From: Trachythela sp. YZ-2020
Taxonomy: Eukaryota; Cnidaria; Anthozoa; Malacalcyonacea; Clavulariidae
Reading direction: 5' to 3'
Assembly: GCA_016169945.1 (NCBI GenBank)
Contig: JADLSH010000061.1
Coordinates: 1,488,001-1,552,000 of the forward strand
Length of the DNA stretch: 64,000 nt
In this document: positions 41,340-53,394 of the stretch, piece after piece
How positions within the stretch are numbered: the stretch's first letter is position 1
Layout: each line of letters opens with the position of its first letter
The notes under the pieces: model-generated
What the model was told of the DNA's origin: nothing
The model's input: the letters and a program-made list of their open reading frames with translations, nothing else
Database searches by the model: none
Made by a program: the position numbers and the translations under genes

Positions 41340-42280
41340 TTGAAAAGTTGACGAATGTTGATTGTTGTCTCTTGTTTTGTAACTTATTTCGCTAATAATA
41401 AAAAATCAATTTTTGGTAAGTTACTTATGACATCATGCTATGTTGCAGTTACACATAATAATTAGAAGCCGTCGTTGTCTCACTGAGACGGGAACATTTA
41501 AATAATTATGCATATTGCAATATTCATTAACTGTTAATTATATATGATTATTATTATACAGTCAAACTCTATTCTCGTTTCGGATTGGTCAAAAAGCCCC
41601 GGATAATGCTCAATATCCGGTAGTTCTCACGTTAATTCCGCTGGTGATGTCATCGGCATGGAATAATAGTTTTTTAGATCGAACTTCGATCGATTAAAAA
41701 AAATGCTATTATTGGACGCTGTCGCGCCCAGGCCCCCATCACGGTCGGCATATAACCCTTAGGAACTAACAATGAGGCCACAGTAATTGGCTGACGCTGT
41801 TGTGGACTCCCTGCCATTGAGGCGAAGTTGAATAAATAAATAAAAAAAATATTGTATTCGCTTCGGCAGATAACATTGACCTCGGGCTCTTGATATCATG
41901 CTCAGCCTCATCCGATAATTGTTTAATGTTCTACAAATAGCTACTCATCCCTTCAACAATTCTTATACTAGCATAGCAATTTTGTCATTTATGTAAAGCT
42001 ACATAAACTCATCAGTAAGATATGTGCGTCAAAGGAAATATATATTTTCGTAATCTTAACGAGTCAAAAACTGCCTGCAAAAAGTTTCATATTTAAAGGT
42101 GATCAGTAATACAGGCGACATTTTCCAAGGAGGAACGCGTTGCCAAACAAATCGAATTCCGTGTAGCATCGCCATCGGAAATAGTCGTTGAAACTAGTTA
42201 TATCATTGCCTTAACCTGTTCCTTAACTGTCTTTCGTGCATATTCCTACCCAGTAGGACACGTAATTGCAATTCAGAACG
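41340..42280. other. repeat-rich stretch without genes
   Basis: Holds a SINE 3' end near 41,780-41,850 (TGCTGTTGTGGACTCCCTGC, tail AATAAATAAATAAAAAAAAT) and an inverted ATAATAG...CTATTAT motif near 41,670. No exon. Confidence 0.45.
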
Positions 42281-42283
42281 TGC

Positions 42284-42432
42284 ATATTTCGGAGTAGTGA
42301 ACCTTCGGAGTAGTGAACCTTCGGAGTAGTGAACCTTCGGAGTAGTGAACCTTCGGAGTAGTGAACCTTCGGAGTAGTGAACCTTCGGAGTAGTGAACCT
42401 TCGGACTAGTGAACCTTCGGACTAGTGAACCG
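42284..42432 (+). repeat. 16-bp minisatellite, nine copies
   Basis: Unit TTCGGAGTAGTGAACC; the last two copies have ACTAGTG. A minus-strand frame through it (KVHYSEG units) is a by-product. Confidence 0.9.
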
Positions 42433-44382
42433 TTTGAGGTAGGTTCTTTAGTTCCATGCTCTTTAACATGCCGCACTGCGATAGGCTGTACTGTACTGCT
42501 CTTTGCTGTACACTGGCATACGGTGTTGTGGTATTTGGTGTTGTGCAATGCTGTACTGCACATTACTGAACTGTATTTTTAACCAATGATTGAAAATAAA
42601 ACAACAAGTAAAAAGTATCCCCTTACCTAAACATAAATAGTGCAGTCCCTTTCTCCTTTTGTGCAACTATAGGCACGTTCTTTTCTTGCGTACAAGACAA
42701 AATAACGCAATTCGAGCGAGTTGAAATTGTCAAGGCCACCGAAAATACGACACAAGTTTGTTTTTGAGTAACTCCAGCAAAAGTGAGTTAATCGCGCATA
42801 CTAATTAGTTCGCCAATACGCGTAACTCCTCCATCGTGTTATTTTAACTCCAAATAACTCCCTCAAAATAACAGTGCAGGTTTTAAAGTGTCTCAGAATT
42901 GCGTTTATCAGAAAAAGCAATTATGAAGATTGTTTTAACTAAAAATAGCAACAACACAATTGCCCAGCTATAATAATAAATAGTGAATGCATACATGTGA
43001 TAGCAAATTTAAAGAAGAAGCAGGGATTATTTTAAAGAAATTTTATCACTGCACAAAGAGCAAAAATGGGACTATGCCTAGCAGTCAGCAGTGCACAGCA
43101 CAGCACAGGACAGTAAAATATGCACAACAGAGAAGCACAACAGAGTACAGTTCGTGGCATTCAGTGGGGTCCATTAAATTTTATATGATCACAGCATAAG
43201 TTCAGTTCAATTACTTTCAACTAACTTGCTTTGTAGGTTGAACATCATAGTGGTAGAGCTTTTTAAATATATGAAGTATACAAATGTTTTCATTCATTTT
43301 AATATTGTTTGCATTTTACAAGGAAGATCAAAATGCCGAGGAGATACTTCCCGATAGTTAGCTATTGAGCAAACTATCCAATTAGCATTCAGAAATAAAC
43401 AGAGGAGTGTGATTACACGACCGGAATAATTCTGTTACTGCTCTTTTCTTCAATTTTTCGGTCTGATTTTGTGCTGCAACTTTTAACATAAAATTTTCTT
43501 GAAAAAACTCGGTTTTTTTTGTAGAAAAATGAAATTACAACGGAGGAGTTAAGTTTTAACACCAGAAATGGAGTTATCTGTAACTCCATAAAACGGATTA
43601 TTTTGAACCTTTTTTGCTAACCCTTTTTTCGGAGTTAAAATAACTCCCTGAAAATAACAGTGTAATATATTAAGTAATATCATTTTTCGCATGCAATGTT
43701 CCGTAATGGATAATTGCATTGTATCTATATCTTAAAGTTACAACATTATTTCCTTAATGTAAATTGCTTTTACTCATGAAAAGGTGAACCTATTGAGTTA
43801 TAGAGAACTTTGAATCATACTTTGTCAATACAATCTATATTCAACCATGATATATTTCTGCATATATATAACGCATATATAATTATATGGTTCGAAAACT
43901 CTCTCATACCAATCGGTTATGGAGTAAAAATCTGAACCGCATTCTATTAATAAATTTGTTTTACTTGCCATTCAAGGTGACACGAAGGAAGACGGACAAA
44001 CCCATGACAATCCGCCATACGTTTGAGATCGGTGAGATGAATATATACCCATCGCCCAACGCCCATGAACAATGAACCATATTGAAGCGCCCGCAAAACT
44101 TGATGAACTTTAAAGGTCGCTAGCCGCATGAGCGGAATTCGTACCTTCGTGCTTCATACGTGCATGTATGGCTGGGGGATGAAAATCGTTTTTAATAAAC
44201 AATTTACCATATCGGATATTTTCCGCTGTTCTTGTGGTCCTGTGTTCCGTTTCCCCGTAATCCGGCCTTCACTAATAGCCCAACACAAATTCTTGCCTAA
44301 GCTGGGAAATGTCGCGATGATGACATTTTGATATACGATACGAACAGGCAGGAAATACGAGAGATCATCAGAAGGGTAACAT
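42433..44382. other. no gene seen; GAGTTA-type inverted motifs
   Basis: Near 42,770-42,880 and 43,540-43,660 related motifs (GGAGTTAAAATAACTCCCTG, TAACTCC) occur in both orientations, perhaps the two ends of a decayed element. 44,220-44,388 is the left flank matched at 61.3 kb. Confidence 0.4.
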
Positions 44383-44388
44383 ATTTTA

Positions 44389-44772
44389 TATGGCGTCATA
44401 TTACCGCCAATATTCATGTTTATCGTCATTCAACATCTTCTGACATTGAAGTTATTTCGGACAGTGAAGTTGTTTGTTATTCAACATATTTTCGACATTG
44501 AAGTTAAATCGGACATTGAACATGTATATTATTCAACACATTTTCGACATTGAAGTTAAATCGGACATTGAACATACCGATTATTCAGCACCCATCAGAA
44601 GTTCAATGTTCGAAATATGTTGAAAATTAATCAACACATGAATACGAGAAGTTCAATATTGACGGCGACAGACCATAGCGTGAAATGTCCGCCAATATTC
44701 ATTAGCTAACATACGTACAACCCCCCGGCACATTCAATTCGTGTCCAGACCATCACGCAACCTTCACGCGCG
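44389..44772 (+). repeat. left terminal inverted repeat of the 12.7-kb transposon
   Basis: Matches the complement of 56,735-57,113 with a few substitutions; contains four TTCAACAT/ATGTTGAA-type subrepeats that could be transposase sites. Confidence 0.85.
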
Positions 44773-47109
44773 GTACAATGCGCGCAATACCGAAACGCGC
44801 ACGTTGGCGTCTGAATCAAATTGTTTGAATCAACATCTGAATCGTCGGAAGCAAAGCGTAGGAAGGGAAACTTATTGAATAGTAAAAAAATCGATTGACT
44901 ATCAGTGCTTTGTTGAATTGAACATAAGAATGAATCCAGAGGAAATACGTTCTGCTAGAGCTGCTCTATTGGAAGTTGCTGAGCGATTAAGATAACAGTC
45001 AACAGGTGAGTCAACATCCACGTGGTTGATCTTTTGACCTCGTATGAATAATGTATAATGCATTTTTAACGTTTAATTCATAATACGTCTTGATTTGATT
45101 GTGTATACTCGTAGTATTTATTTATAATGTAAATGTAGTGCACACAATTTCTGTTTATAAACACATGAATGTCATGATACATATAGCCGGAAAGATGTAA
45201 ACTTCTGCCGCTAGCAAGGCAAAGTGATGATATATGTATTAAGTTACATATTGACTATTGTTATAAAAGGAAAAGTCTCAGCCAACAATTGTATTCGAAG
45301 GTATCATCCCCTGTTCAGAGTCCCCTGTTTATATAAGGCCACAAGGGGCTGTCCCTCCTCAACAAAATTCTGTATGTTAAATAACAATAATAATAATACG
45401 TCCCATGTTAAAATATGGTAAAATCTCACCCAGTAGTACTACAGTGGCTAAAGCTTATGCATCAGTCATCCCCCCTCAGGCACCATGGGGCATTTGGCAC
45501 TTTGGCTCCTCTCTGGGGTGGGGGATTTGAAAGCTAATGTTAGCCTGGTGGTGAGGCATTAGACAATTTTCTATTTTGAACCTTAAAACCATTGGACCAA
45601 ATAGAAAGACTTCGGTTATGTGGTGCCAGTTTAGGTAGCGTCTATACAATGAGCTTCAGGTCTTTAGGATCAATCTACCTGAAAAATTCAATGGCTGGCC
45701 CTCCCATTCTCTACAGTAATGCTGAATAAAACTTGCTGATATCTGTGTCAAACTCTGCTTTTTGAAGTCTTTCCAATTTAAAAGAATTTAGCTCCAGAAC
45801 AATATTGAATTATCTGCTTTTTTATATTTGAAAGAAAATACACGAGTTGTAGGGAAGCCATTTAATGCTGTTTATCCAAGCGAGGCAGCCATAATTAAGA
45901 CTATCCCTTTACAGTATATATAGGCTAATGTAAACCGTGTAAAGGGGCTTGGTCTACATGAAAGTACGGTACCCAAAAACAGTTTATAAAGAATATTTTT
46001 ATAATTTAAGCAATCAGCATACTGAAAAATTAACTGGCCTATATAGTAGATGCAATCAATTAATAATTATATCAAAGATGTTATGTCTTAGTACAAATCT
46101 ATCATCATCCATCCTATTGGTGGGCTTCACCATGTGTTACTGAGGGCAGCAGATGGTGGTCACCTTCAGCCATGACATATTATTTTTTATATTTGCTGTC
46201 CTTATGACCCTCTATTTGTAGGAGATATTTTAGAATATTACTACTCATAATGCAACCCATTTTAATAACTGGCAGTACTGTACCACTGACTAGTAAAATT
46301 GATTGGCATTAGACAGAGTAAAATACTAAAGTAGGGTGCATCTGAGTATATTGCAAGCTTAAATGGGCTAAAGTTGAAAATTCAACAAAAATGGGGTGAA
46401 AATGATCAGATTGTTATCATATCTTTTCAGCTCAACATTCAGAAGGAGCATCTAGTTTGCAGGGGTCTTTATCAGAAGAAAGTACATCACAAACAAGTTC
46501 TTTATCAAGACCGAGCATAGAGAATTCATTACTGCCAAGCACGTCACGTACAAGTTTGGCAAAGAATGTTCCAAGAACAAGTGGAAACATACAAGTTGAC
46601 GAGCATAGGAGGCTTTTTGGGTATGGTGGTAAAGGGAAGAGTGCAACAAAGAGAGGAAAAGCAACAGCAAAGAAGCAAAGTGGGCAGACATGCACATTAA
46701 AATTTGTTTGCCTTGCTAGTTGCAATCCTACCAAGCCACCAACTTCTGTGAGAGAGAGGGCTGCCTTATCCAATGCTGGTCTAGGGGACACAACAATTAC
46801 ATTTGACCTAAATGGTGATAGTTCCCATTGCCATGAGAAAATTCTGGAAGCATTTCCAAAGCTTGCAGATAATGGTTACAATCTCCTTCTATATGACCGT
46901 GCCGGAGAGAATTCTTCTTTCTGCAGTCTAAATCACCCGTACTTGCCAAGAAGATTGAAAGAAGTGGCTGGGCAGTGTAAGATATATGTTAAGCCTCTAC
47001 AACAAGATCTTATAGAAAGTGATGATGACGAAGAAATAAAGGTTAGCTTTATCTTTCATGCTATACATTACTGTAGTAATAATTTCCAATAGTAATAATT
47101 TGCAACATC

Positions 47110-47880
47110 CCAAGTGATTAGCTCTTGACAACTGGACTCTGCAGCTCAGTTGGCAGAATGCCGCACCGGAATGACAAACCCGCAGGTTCGATTCCTGCCT
47201 ATAGTTGCATTTTTCGCTTATGCTACTGGTTAGGTGTAAAAAATGTATATATATATCATACTCGCTTGGAATTTCCGCCTACAAACATTTTCAACATTCG
47301 ATATTCAGCCTTAAATACGACCTGCATACCAAATAGTGTATATTAATGTTGTAATATTTATCTCGCACATGCGGTGCCAGTGTAGGTAGAGTCTTTTATA
47401 CGAAGATTCGGCAGTTGAGTAGGATCAATCTACCTGAAAAATCCAATAAGAACTTTGACGTTTTGAGCGAAGGGCTTTGGCCTGGAAGTTAGTAGCCAAT
47501 TAATTAGTTGGCTACTAACTTCCAGACGAAGGGCCTTCGCTTGGAACGTCGAAGTTCTTATTGTATTTTTCAGGTATATATATCCTACTCAACTGCCAAA
47601 TCTATATTAATGTTGTACATTGTACAAACAGGATTAACTTTTATACCTTTCGCAATATCGTCCAATTCTCTCCTCCTCTTGTGTATCACAAAGTACACAA
47701 CCAGACCTTGCATGAGTAGCTTTCTTTCACTGTTTATCATATTGATATCTAATCCTGCTTCAAAAATATAGGGCGCGATTGCATTCTTAAGATCATCGTT
47801 AGCAGGTTCATCATGAGGGAGATTCTCAAACTGTAAAGAAGAGAGCACTATATACTACTTTTACTGTATACAGTACTTGC
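47110..47880 (-). repeat. inverted duplicate of 50,160-50,890 with a copied HECT exon
   Basis: Contains the complement of the exon FENLPHDEPANDDLKNAIAP (about 47,640-47,832), plus a hairpin AACTTCCAG...CTGGAAGTT and a tRNA-like segment GCAGGTTCGATTCCTGCC at 47,183. It interrupts the intron between HECT exons 2 and 3. Confidence 0.8.
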
Positions 47881-48344
47881 TTTCACTCCACGTTATTCAT
47901 CAGAGGCAAAAAGAGAATGTTCGAAATAACCGGGATATATGGAATAGGACATGTTATCTTTTAGAATTTACAGCTATCCAGCATCTACAGTAGGTCATGT
48001 TCTTTACATTTTAGAATGATTTGGGGCCTGTAATTTCATGTTTGACATGTCATGTTGTGGTACCAATGGGCTCTATAGGAGAACATAACATGTTGGTGCA
48101 CAACAGTGAACCCAAGGTAGGGTATGCTAGTTGTTCATAATTCATAGTACAGCATTACCTCATCATTATGTAAGAAGACATCTTTCTCAATGATTTCCAA
48201 TATTTTTGTAGACGAAAAGAAGAAAGGAAACACCGTCCATCTTAAACATGTTTCACAGAAAGGACGAAGGTGAAAATTCCCGGTACGAACCTGTCACATT
48301 TGTATGTTACTTATATATACTTATATAATAAGTTGTTTTTTTTT

Positions 48345-48700
48345 GCATTTTCACTCGATAGGACTTAAAGTTGAAGGTTGTTTGTTGATGGAATTACAAG
48401 TGATAAATATATACAACTTGTTGAAACCTTATACCGGGAACGGCTGCGAAAAATGCAACTCTAAGGTTCTCCGGCAGGAATCGAACCTGCGCCCCTGCCC
48501 CCTGCGAGTTGCATTTTTGTAGCTCAGTTGTCAGAGCACTGCATCGGAATCGCAGGGGCGCAGGTTCGATTCCTGCTGGAGGACCTTTAGAGTTGCATTC
48601 TTTGCTGCTGTTCCGGTAAGGTTTCAAAAGTTGTATATATTTATCACTCGTAATTCCATCAACAAACACCCTTCAACTTTAAGTCCTATCGAGTGAAACA
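48345..48700. mobile_element. 350-bp palindrome of two head-to-head tRNA-derived SINEs
   Basis: Outer arms CGATAGGACTTAAAGTTGAA and CTTCAACTTTAAGTCCTATC enclose two B-box motifs, GAATCGAACCTGC at about 48,478 and GCAGGTTCGATTCC at about 48,560. A-box-like GTAGCTCAGTTGTCAGAGCA lies at 48,521. Too degenerate in the stems to call tRNA genes. Confidence 0.7.
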
Positions 48701-50384
48701 ACCTTCTACATGTACTTATATAATAAATGGATAGCAGACACAATTGACATGCAGGAACAAGCAGCCAAAACTACAGCCTGTATTTTGTTAATTGCTTTTT
48801 GTTCCATATTTAGTTCTTATGAAGTTAAGAGGACATTGCAGGACTTGGTTCCAACAGCTACGTCTGATGAAATTGACTCAGCCCTTTCAAGTACGGGTGG
48901 AAATGTTGATGCTGCTGCACAACAATTATTAGGTGAGTTTCAACTGGTAGTCTTTGTTTCCATCTTTACAAATATGGGTGGACCAAATTTAATTTTCTGT
49001 CTCTTGCGGTCAGTTCTAGACAGACATGATGAAAAAGAATAGCCAGGCCTAAACCATTTTGGGGAGATAGAATATCGAATTATAACTAATGTTTGACATT
49101 GATTTGAGTGAAAAACATTGATTGTTTCCCTGGTCTAACATACATTTATACAGTATGTAACCCATTGAAAGCACAGCATCAGGTATGGTTTGAAAATTCC
49201 TATGTCTACTACAGTATTTACTTTTTAGGTTTGAATGATATTGGCAGTGATGTTGATGATGAGATAATTGCAACAACAATTATTGAAGAACCTTCATTAG
49301 AAGCCAAGGACGATGAGAAGGTTCATAAGTCAGACTTAGAACAATTTCGAGAAAACACAGTAGATGAATCTTCCCCCAGGCAAAGGTTCACCGTCCCACG
49401 AGAGGATGGTTTGGAAGAACTAAAGAAAGACATCCTAGGGTGTTACAAAAATCCTAAAGTCAGGCTTACTGCCAAACCTCGTGTGAAATTTGAAGGTGAA
49501 GAAGGAGTAGGGAGTGGCCCAATAAGGGAATTTCTCCTTTGTGCCATGAAAATAGTCGAGGATGGCATAGACAAGTATGGAAAACCGTTGTTGTTTTTTG
49601 AAGGCGGGGATAACCATAAAGTGCCCATCCATGACCAGGCTCTGAGATGCACAGGTGCATTTTTGCTATTGGCCGAATTATCGGCCACTCCATATTACAT
49701 TCTGGCCCATTCATGTACGGTGTGTCGAGAGAAATTTTGCAGTACTGGGTACTGACTGCTAAGGCGAGTGAAGTCGACGACCTTTCCCTGGAAAGTCTCT
49801 CAATTTGTCTAAAGGACATTCCGGATATTGAGCTGAGAGAACATATAACGCAGGTAAAATTTGAATATATTTTCTTTTCAATCGAGTAACAAATATATAC
49901 ACTTAATGAGAGTGGGGACATGACAGAAAAATATCCAACTAAATATTTGGGATGGAGAGCTGTCACATGAGCATGATATTAAGTGATTCCATGATATCAC
50001 GTAACCTTTGCCCAAATTGAGTATTTACAGTACCTGATTTTGAATACAAACAAAAAGTACGGGGAGAATTCGTTTAATTTATCTACGTAGACACTGTTAA
50101 CAATCGAGGTACAACAAATGACCTCTTTGTAAAACTAAAACCTGTCATAAAACATAAACAGAATATATAACCTACAGTGATAGTGCTCTCTTCTTTACAG
50201 TTTGAGAATCTTCCTCATGATGAACCTGCTAACGATGATCTTAAGAATGCAATCGCGCCCTATATTTTTGAAGCAGGATTAGATATCAATATGATAAACA
50301 GTGAAAGAAAGCTACTCATGCAAGGTCTGGTTGTGTACTTTGTGATACACAAGAGGAGGAGAGAATTGGACGATATTGCGAAAG

Positions 50385-50890
50385 GTACAATGTACAACAT
50401 TAATATAGATTTGGCGGTTGAGTAGATATATACCTGAAAAATACAATAAGAACTTCGACGTTCCAAGCGAAGGCCTTCGTCTGGAAGTTAGTAGCCAACT
50501 AACTAATTGGCTACTAACTTCCAGGCCAAAGCCCTTCGCTCGAAACGTCAAAGTTCTTATTGTATTTTTCTGGTAGATTGATCCTACTCAACTGCCGAAT
50601 CTTCGTATAAAAAGTCTATCTACACTGGCACCGCATGTGCGAGATAAATATTACAACATTAATATACACTATTTGGTATGCAGGTCGTATTTAAGGCTGA
50701 ATATCGAATGTTGAAAATGTTTGTAGACGGAAATTCCAAGCGAGTATTATATATAATTATATACATTTTCTACACCTAACCAGTAGCATAAGCGAAAAAT
50801 GCAACTATAGGCAGGAATCGAACCTGCGGGTTTGCCATTCCGGTGCGGCATTCTGCCAACTGAGCTGCAGAGTCCAGTTGTCAAGAGCTA
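50385..50890 (+). repeat. hairpin and SINE-like segment in the HECT intron (right copy)
   Basis: Includes TAGTAGCCAACTAACTAATT and GGCTACTA arms, and the reversed tRNA-like B box GGCAGGAATCGAACCTGCG. Same content as 47,110-47,640 in opposite orientation. Confidence 0.75.
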
Positions 50891-52147
50891 ACCAGCAACC
50901 ACAAGTTCATGTAGATATACTAGGGTGATGCCAGTGTTTGGTATAAGGATAAATATTCTAATTTTTCTAGCAGTTCCAGATGCCAAAAAATTAATTAAGA
51001 TACTGTAGTTGCATGAAGTTGCGGAAGATAATACAAGGTCTGAAATTTGCAGTATCCCTATAGCCACAGAATATTAAAATTTGGTTTTAGATATTAAACC
51101 ATGAATGACTTGTATCCTGACTGGATACTACAAAATTTCAAACATTCGTATAGCATTAAATGTCTCTGGTCAACATTCGAGACAAGGTAAAGAACAGTCG
51201 TTAAATACCACTTCTTTCGTTTCTTTGCAGGTATGAATGAAGTTCATTTACAAAGCTTCATAGGCAAATGCGACATTGAAGTCGTAGAAAGCATGTTTCC
51301 AAGATGTGAAATGAGATACATAACAGCGGAACAGGTCAAGGAGGCTATCGTCTTCGAGGGGCCCACAGGCCACGAGGACACAATTATTTACCTGGACGAT
51401 TATCTAATAGAATTGGAGAAATACGAAGAAGGTATTATTGTCGTACGCGTTTTGCATAGTCCTACCCAGGGTTCGTACACCTTCATAATTAAAAAAATCC
51501 AGGACTTTCCAGGACGTTTTTCTATCCTTTTCCAGGGGTATTTGAAACAAGACAAAAATACTTTTACCAAGATGTCGACAATTTATTGCATTCTGAATTT
51601 TATTTAGATAAACATATTTAACACAAGTTCAGTTTTCCAAGGGTTAGTTTGAAATTTCAGGACTTTTCCAGTGGTTTTCAGGATAAGAAGAAAAATCCAG
51701 AGCTTTCTAGGATTTCCAGGGGCCGTACGAACCCTGTCTACCAATAGGCAATACACATGCACATGGGCTGTTTAATATATGAGCAATTTATAATGTATCT
51801 GTACTGTAGATAACATTTTGGCGTGGTTGTACACATATGACAGAAAAAGCATGCCATTGATTCGTATTACTTCTTACGAAAACATAGAATCTGACATCAT
51901 AATTTTCATTATCTAGGAAAACCTTCCATGACTGACCTTTGCTGTTTTTGGACAGCTATGAACAATTTGCCACCACGGAATTGTGTTCTGCAAGTGAAAT
52001 TTCAAGAAGGTGAAGGTTCATTGCCTATCGCAGAAACTTGTTTTTTTATCAATATCCCTTCCCACGGTTCATCAATCCTATGAGGAATTAAAGAGAAATA
52101 TGGACACAGCTCTCACTCATGGTTCTCTGGGCATACACCATTCGTAA

Positions 52148-53394
52148 TTGACAAAGTGCACCAAATGTACAAATTAATCCGCATCAAGTTAATTTCGTTA
52201 TTCACAAACAGAAGATATACTGTACAACATTTTATTAATTAGTTGCTGGGGGTCGCGACAACTATAGGTTCGTTTGACCAACAGAACCTACGTTATTTTT
52301 TGACGCAATGAAAATTATCCATCAATAACCCAAGCTTTCTCACGCTTTAGTCCCACTTTAGTCCTTACTATCCAAACGTTTATACCTACATTTCCCCTAA
52401 ACATGCCAGACGTCACCGCGGGATATGCCATGTGCGACTTATGCACTAGTGGAAATAGAGTTTTAACAAACATTGTCATTCTGCTAGCTGGGGTTTTAAC
52501 ACTGACATAAGGCTAAGGTAAAATGCTGGGGATTTAAACCTATGGCTATAGATGTTATCTCGTAGAGCCTGGGATTTAATGAACTCCTTACCTTCTTCTT
52601 CAACAGTTCCCTGTAACCGTTTGTTTTTAGGCATGCGCTAGTGTCTCTATAAGAGGGTATGTCTGTTACCCTTATTTGTGTTAATGCTTGTGGGATCAAA
52701 TTTGTATAACTGAGCATGTAGTTATGTGAGCAAGCGTCATTAGTACTACGTACTTTTAATATTAAAAATGGCTAATCAGAAGACTACAGTACATTCGGCC
52801 TGGTCAGCCGGTAATTTAAGAAACGGACAATATTTTTAGGCCATGATTTAACACCAGAGAAATGTTAAAATACTTGTATACTCCTGGGGGTCACAGTTTC
52901 AATTAACTAGTGCATTACAGTACGTTAGAGGCCCGTTTACACTACGCTCGATTTTTGGCTTGGCACAGATAAAAAGACTAAATAACTAGGTATTCCTAGC
53001 ACGGATAAAAGTGGCACGTGTAACATTTTTATCCATGCTGTGCCAAATATTGAGCGTAGTGTAAACAAGCATTAGGTCTAAAAATATGTATATAATTTTC
53101 GCTTGAAATTTCCATATATTGAGCGAGATACCCAAAACTTAGAATGTTTACCCCCATACCAATCACTGGCATATTTAGAATGTTTGCCCTCATCACATCT
53201 CCAATAAGCTAACGAATACAGTTGTGCACTATTGTGAGAAGAGAGACAATTGTCTTCTAGCTAATAATAGCACCCAATAATGTTAATAGTATAATATTAA
53301 TAACCTCCAGCAATTAAAAGCTCGGTGGAGCGTCTTGTTATGACGTATATAGAAAACGTTTGCAGTTATAGATTTAAATGTGTGTTGTAAATAG
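52148..53394. other. between the two transposon genes; one MITE
   Basis: Holds a small MITE at about 52,931-53,078 with ends GTTTACACTACGCTC and GAGCGTAGTGTAAAC. Otherwise AT-rich, no exon seen. Confidence 0.5.

Larger units (their letters stand above)
44930..52147 (+). pseudogene. UBA/HECT-domain E3 ubiquitin ligase gene carried by the transposon, damaged
   Basis: Exons: 44,930-45,005 (MNPEEIRSARAALLEVAERL, then TAA at 44,993), 46,431-47,041, one ending 48,932, 49,229-49,853, 50,201-50,384, 51,231-51,431 and 51,917-52,147. Exon 3 gives a UBA/CUE-like helix bundle (TLQDLVPTATSDEIDSALSS, AAAQQLLG). Later exons give the HECT N-lobe (RVKFEGEEGVGSGPIREF, GRIIGHSILHSGP) and C-lobe (NNLPPRNCVLQVKF, LPIAETCFF). 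HECT ligases pass ubiquitin through a Cys, here expected in AETCFF. Lesions: the exon-1 stop, a one-base loss in a T run at 49,660-49,664, and a slip near 52,070. It resembles G2E3-like genes abundant in cnidarians and fish. Confidence 0.75.

Noticed and set aside
42284..42432. CRISPR-like array or repetitive coding gene
   Set aside because: Repeats are contiguous with no spacers; a simple 16-bp minisatellite.
47130..47215. tRNA gene candidate
   Set aside because: Good B box but mismatched stems; it is part of an inverted repeat shared with 50.8 kb.
48521..48600. tRNA gene candidate
   Set aside because: A and B boxes are present but acceptor and anticodon stems do not pair, and the unit sits in a palindrome with a second copy; called SINE-derived.
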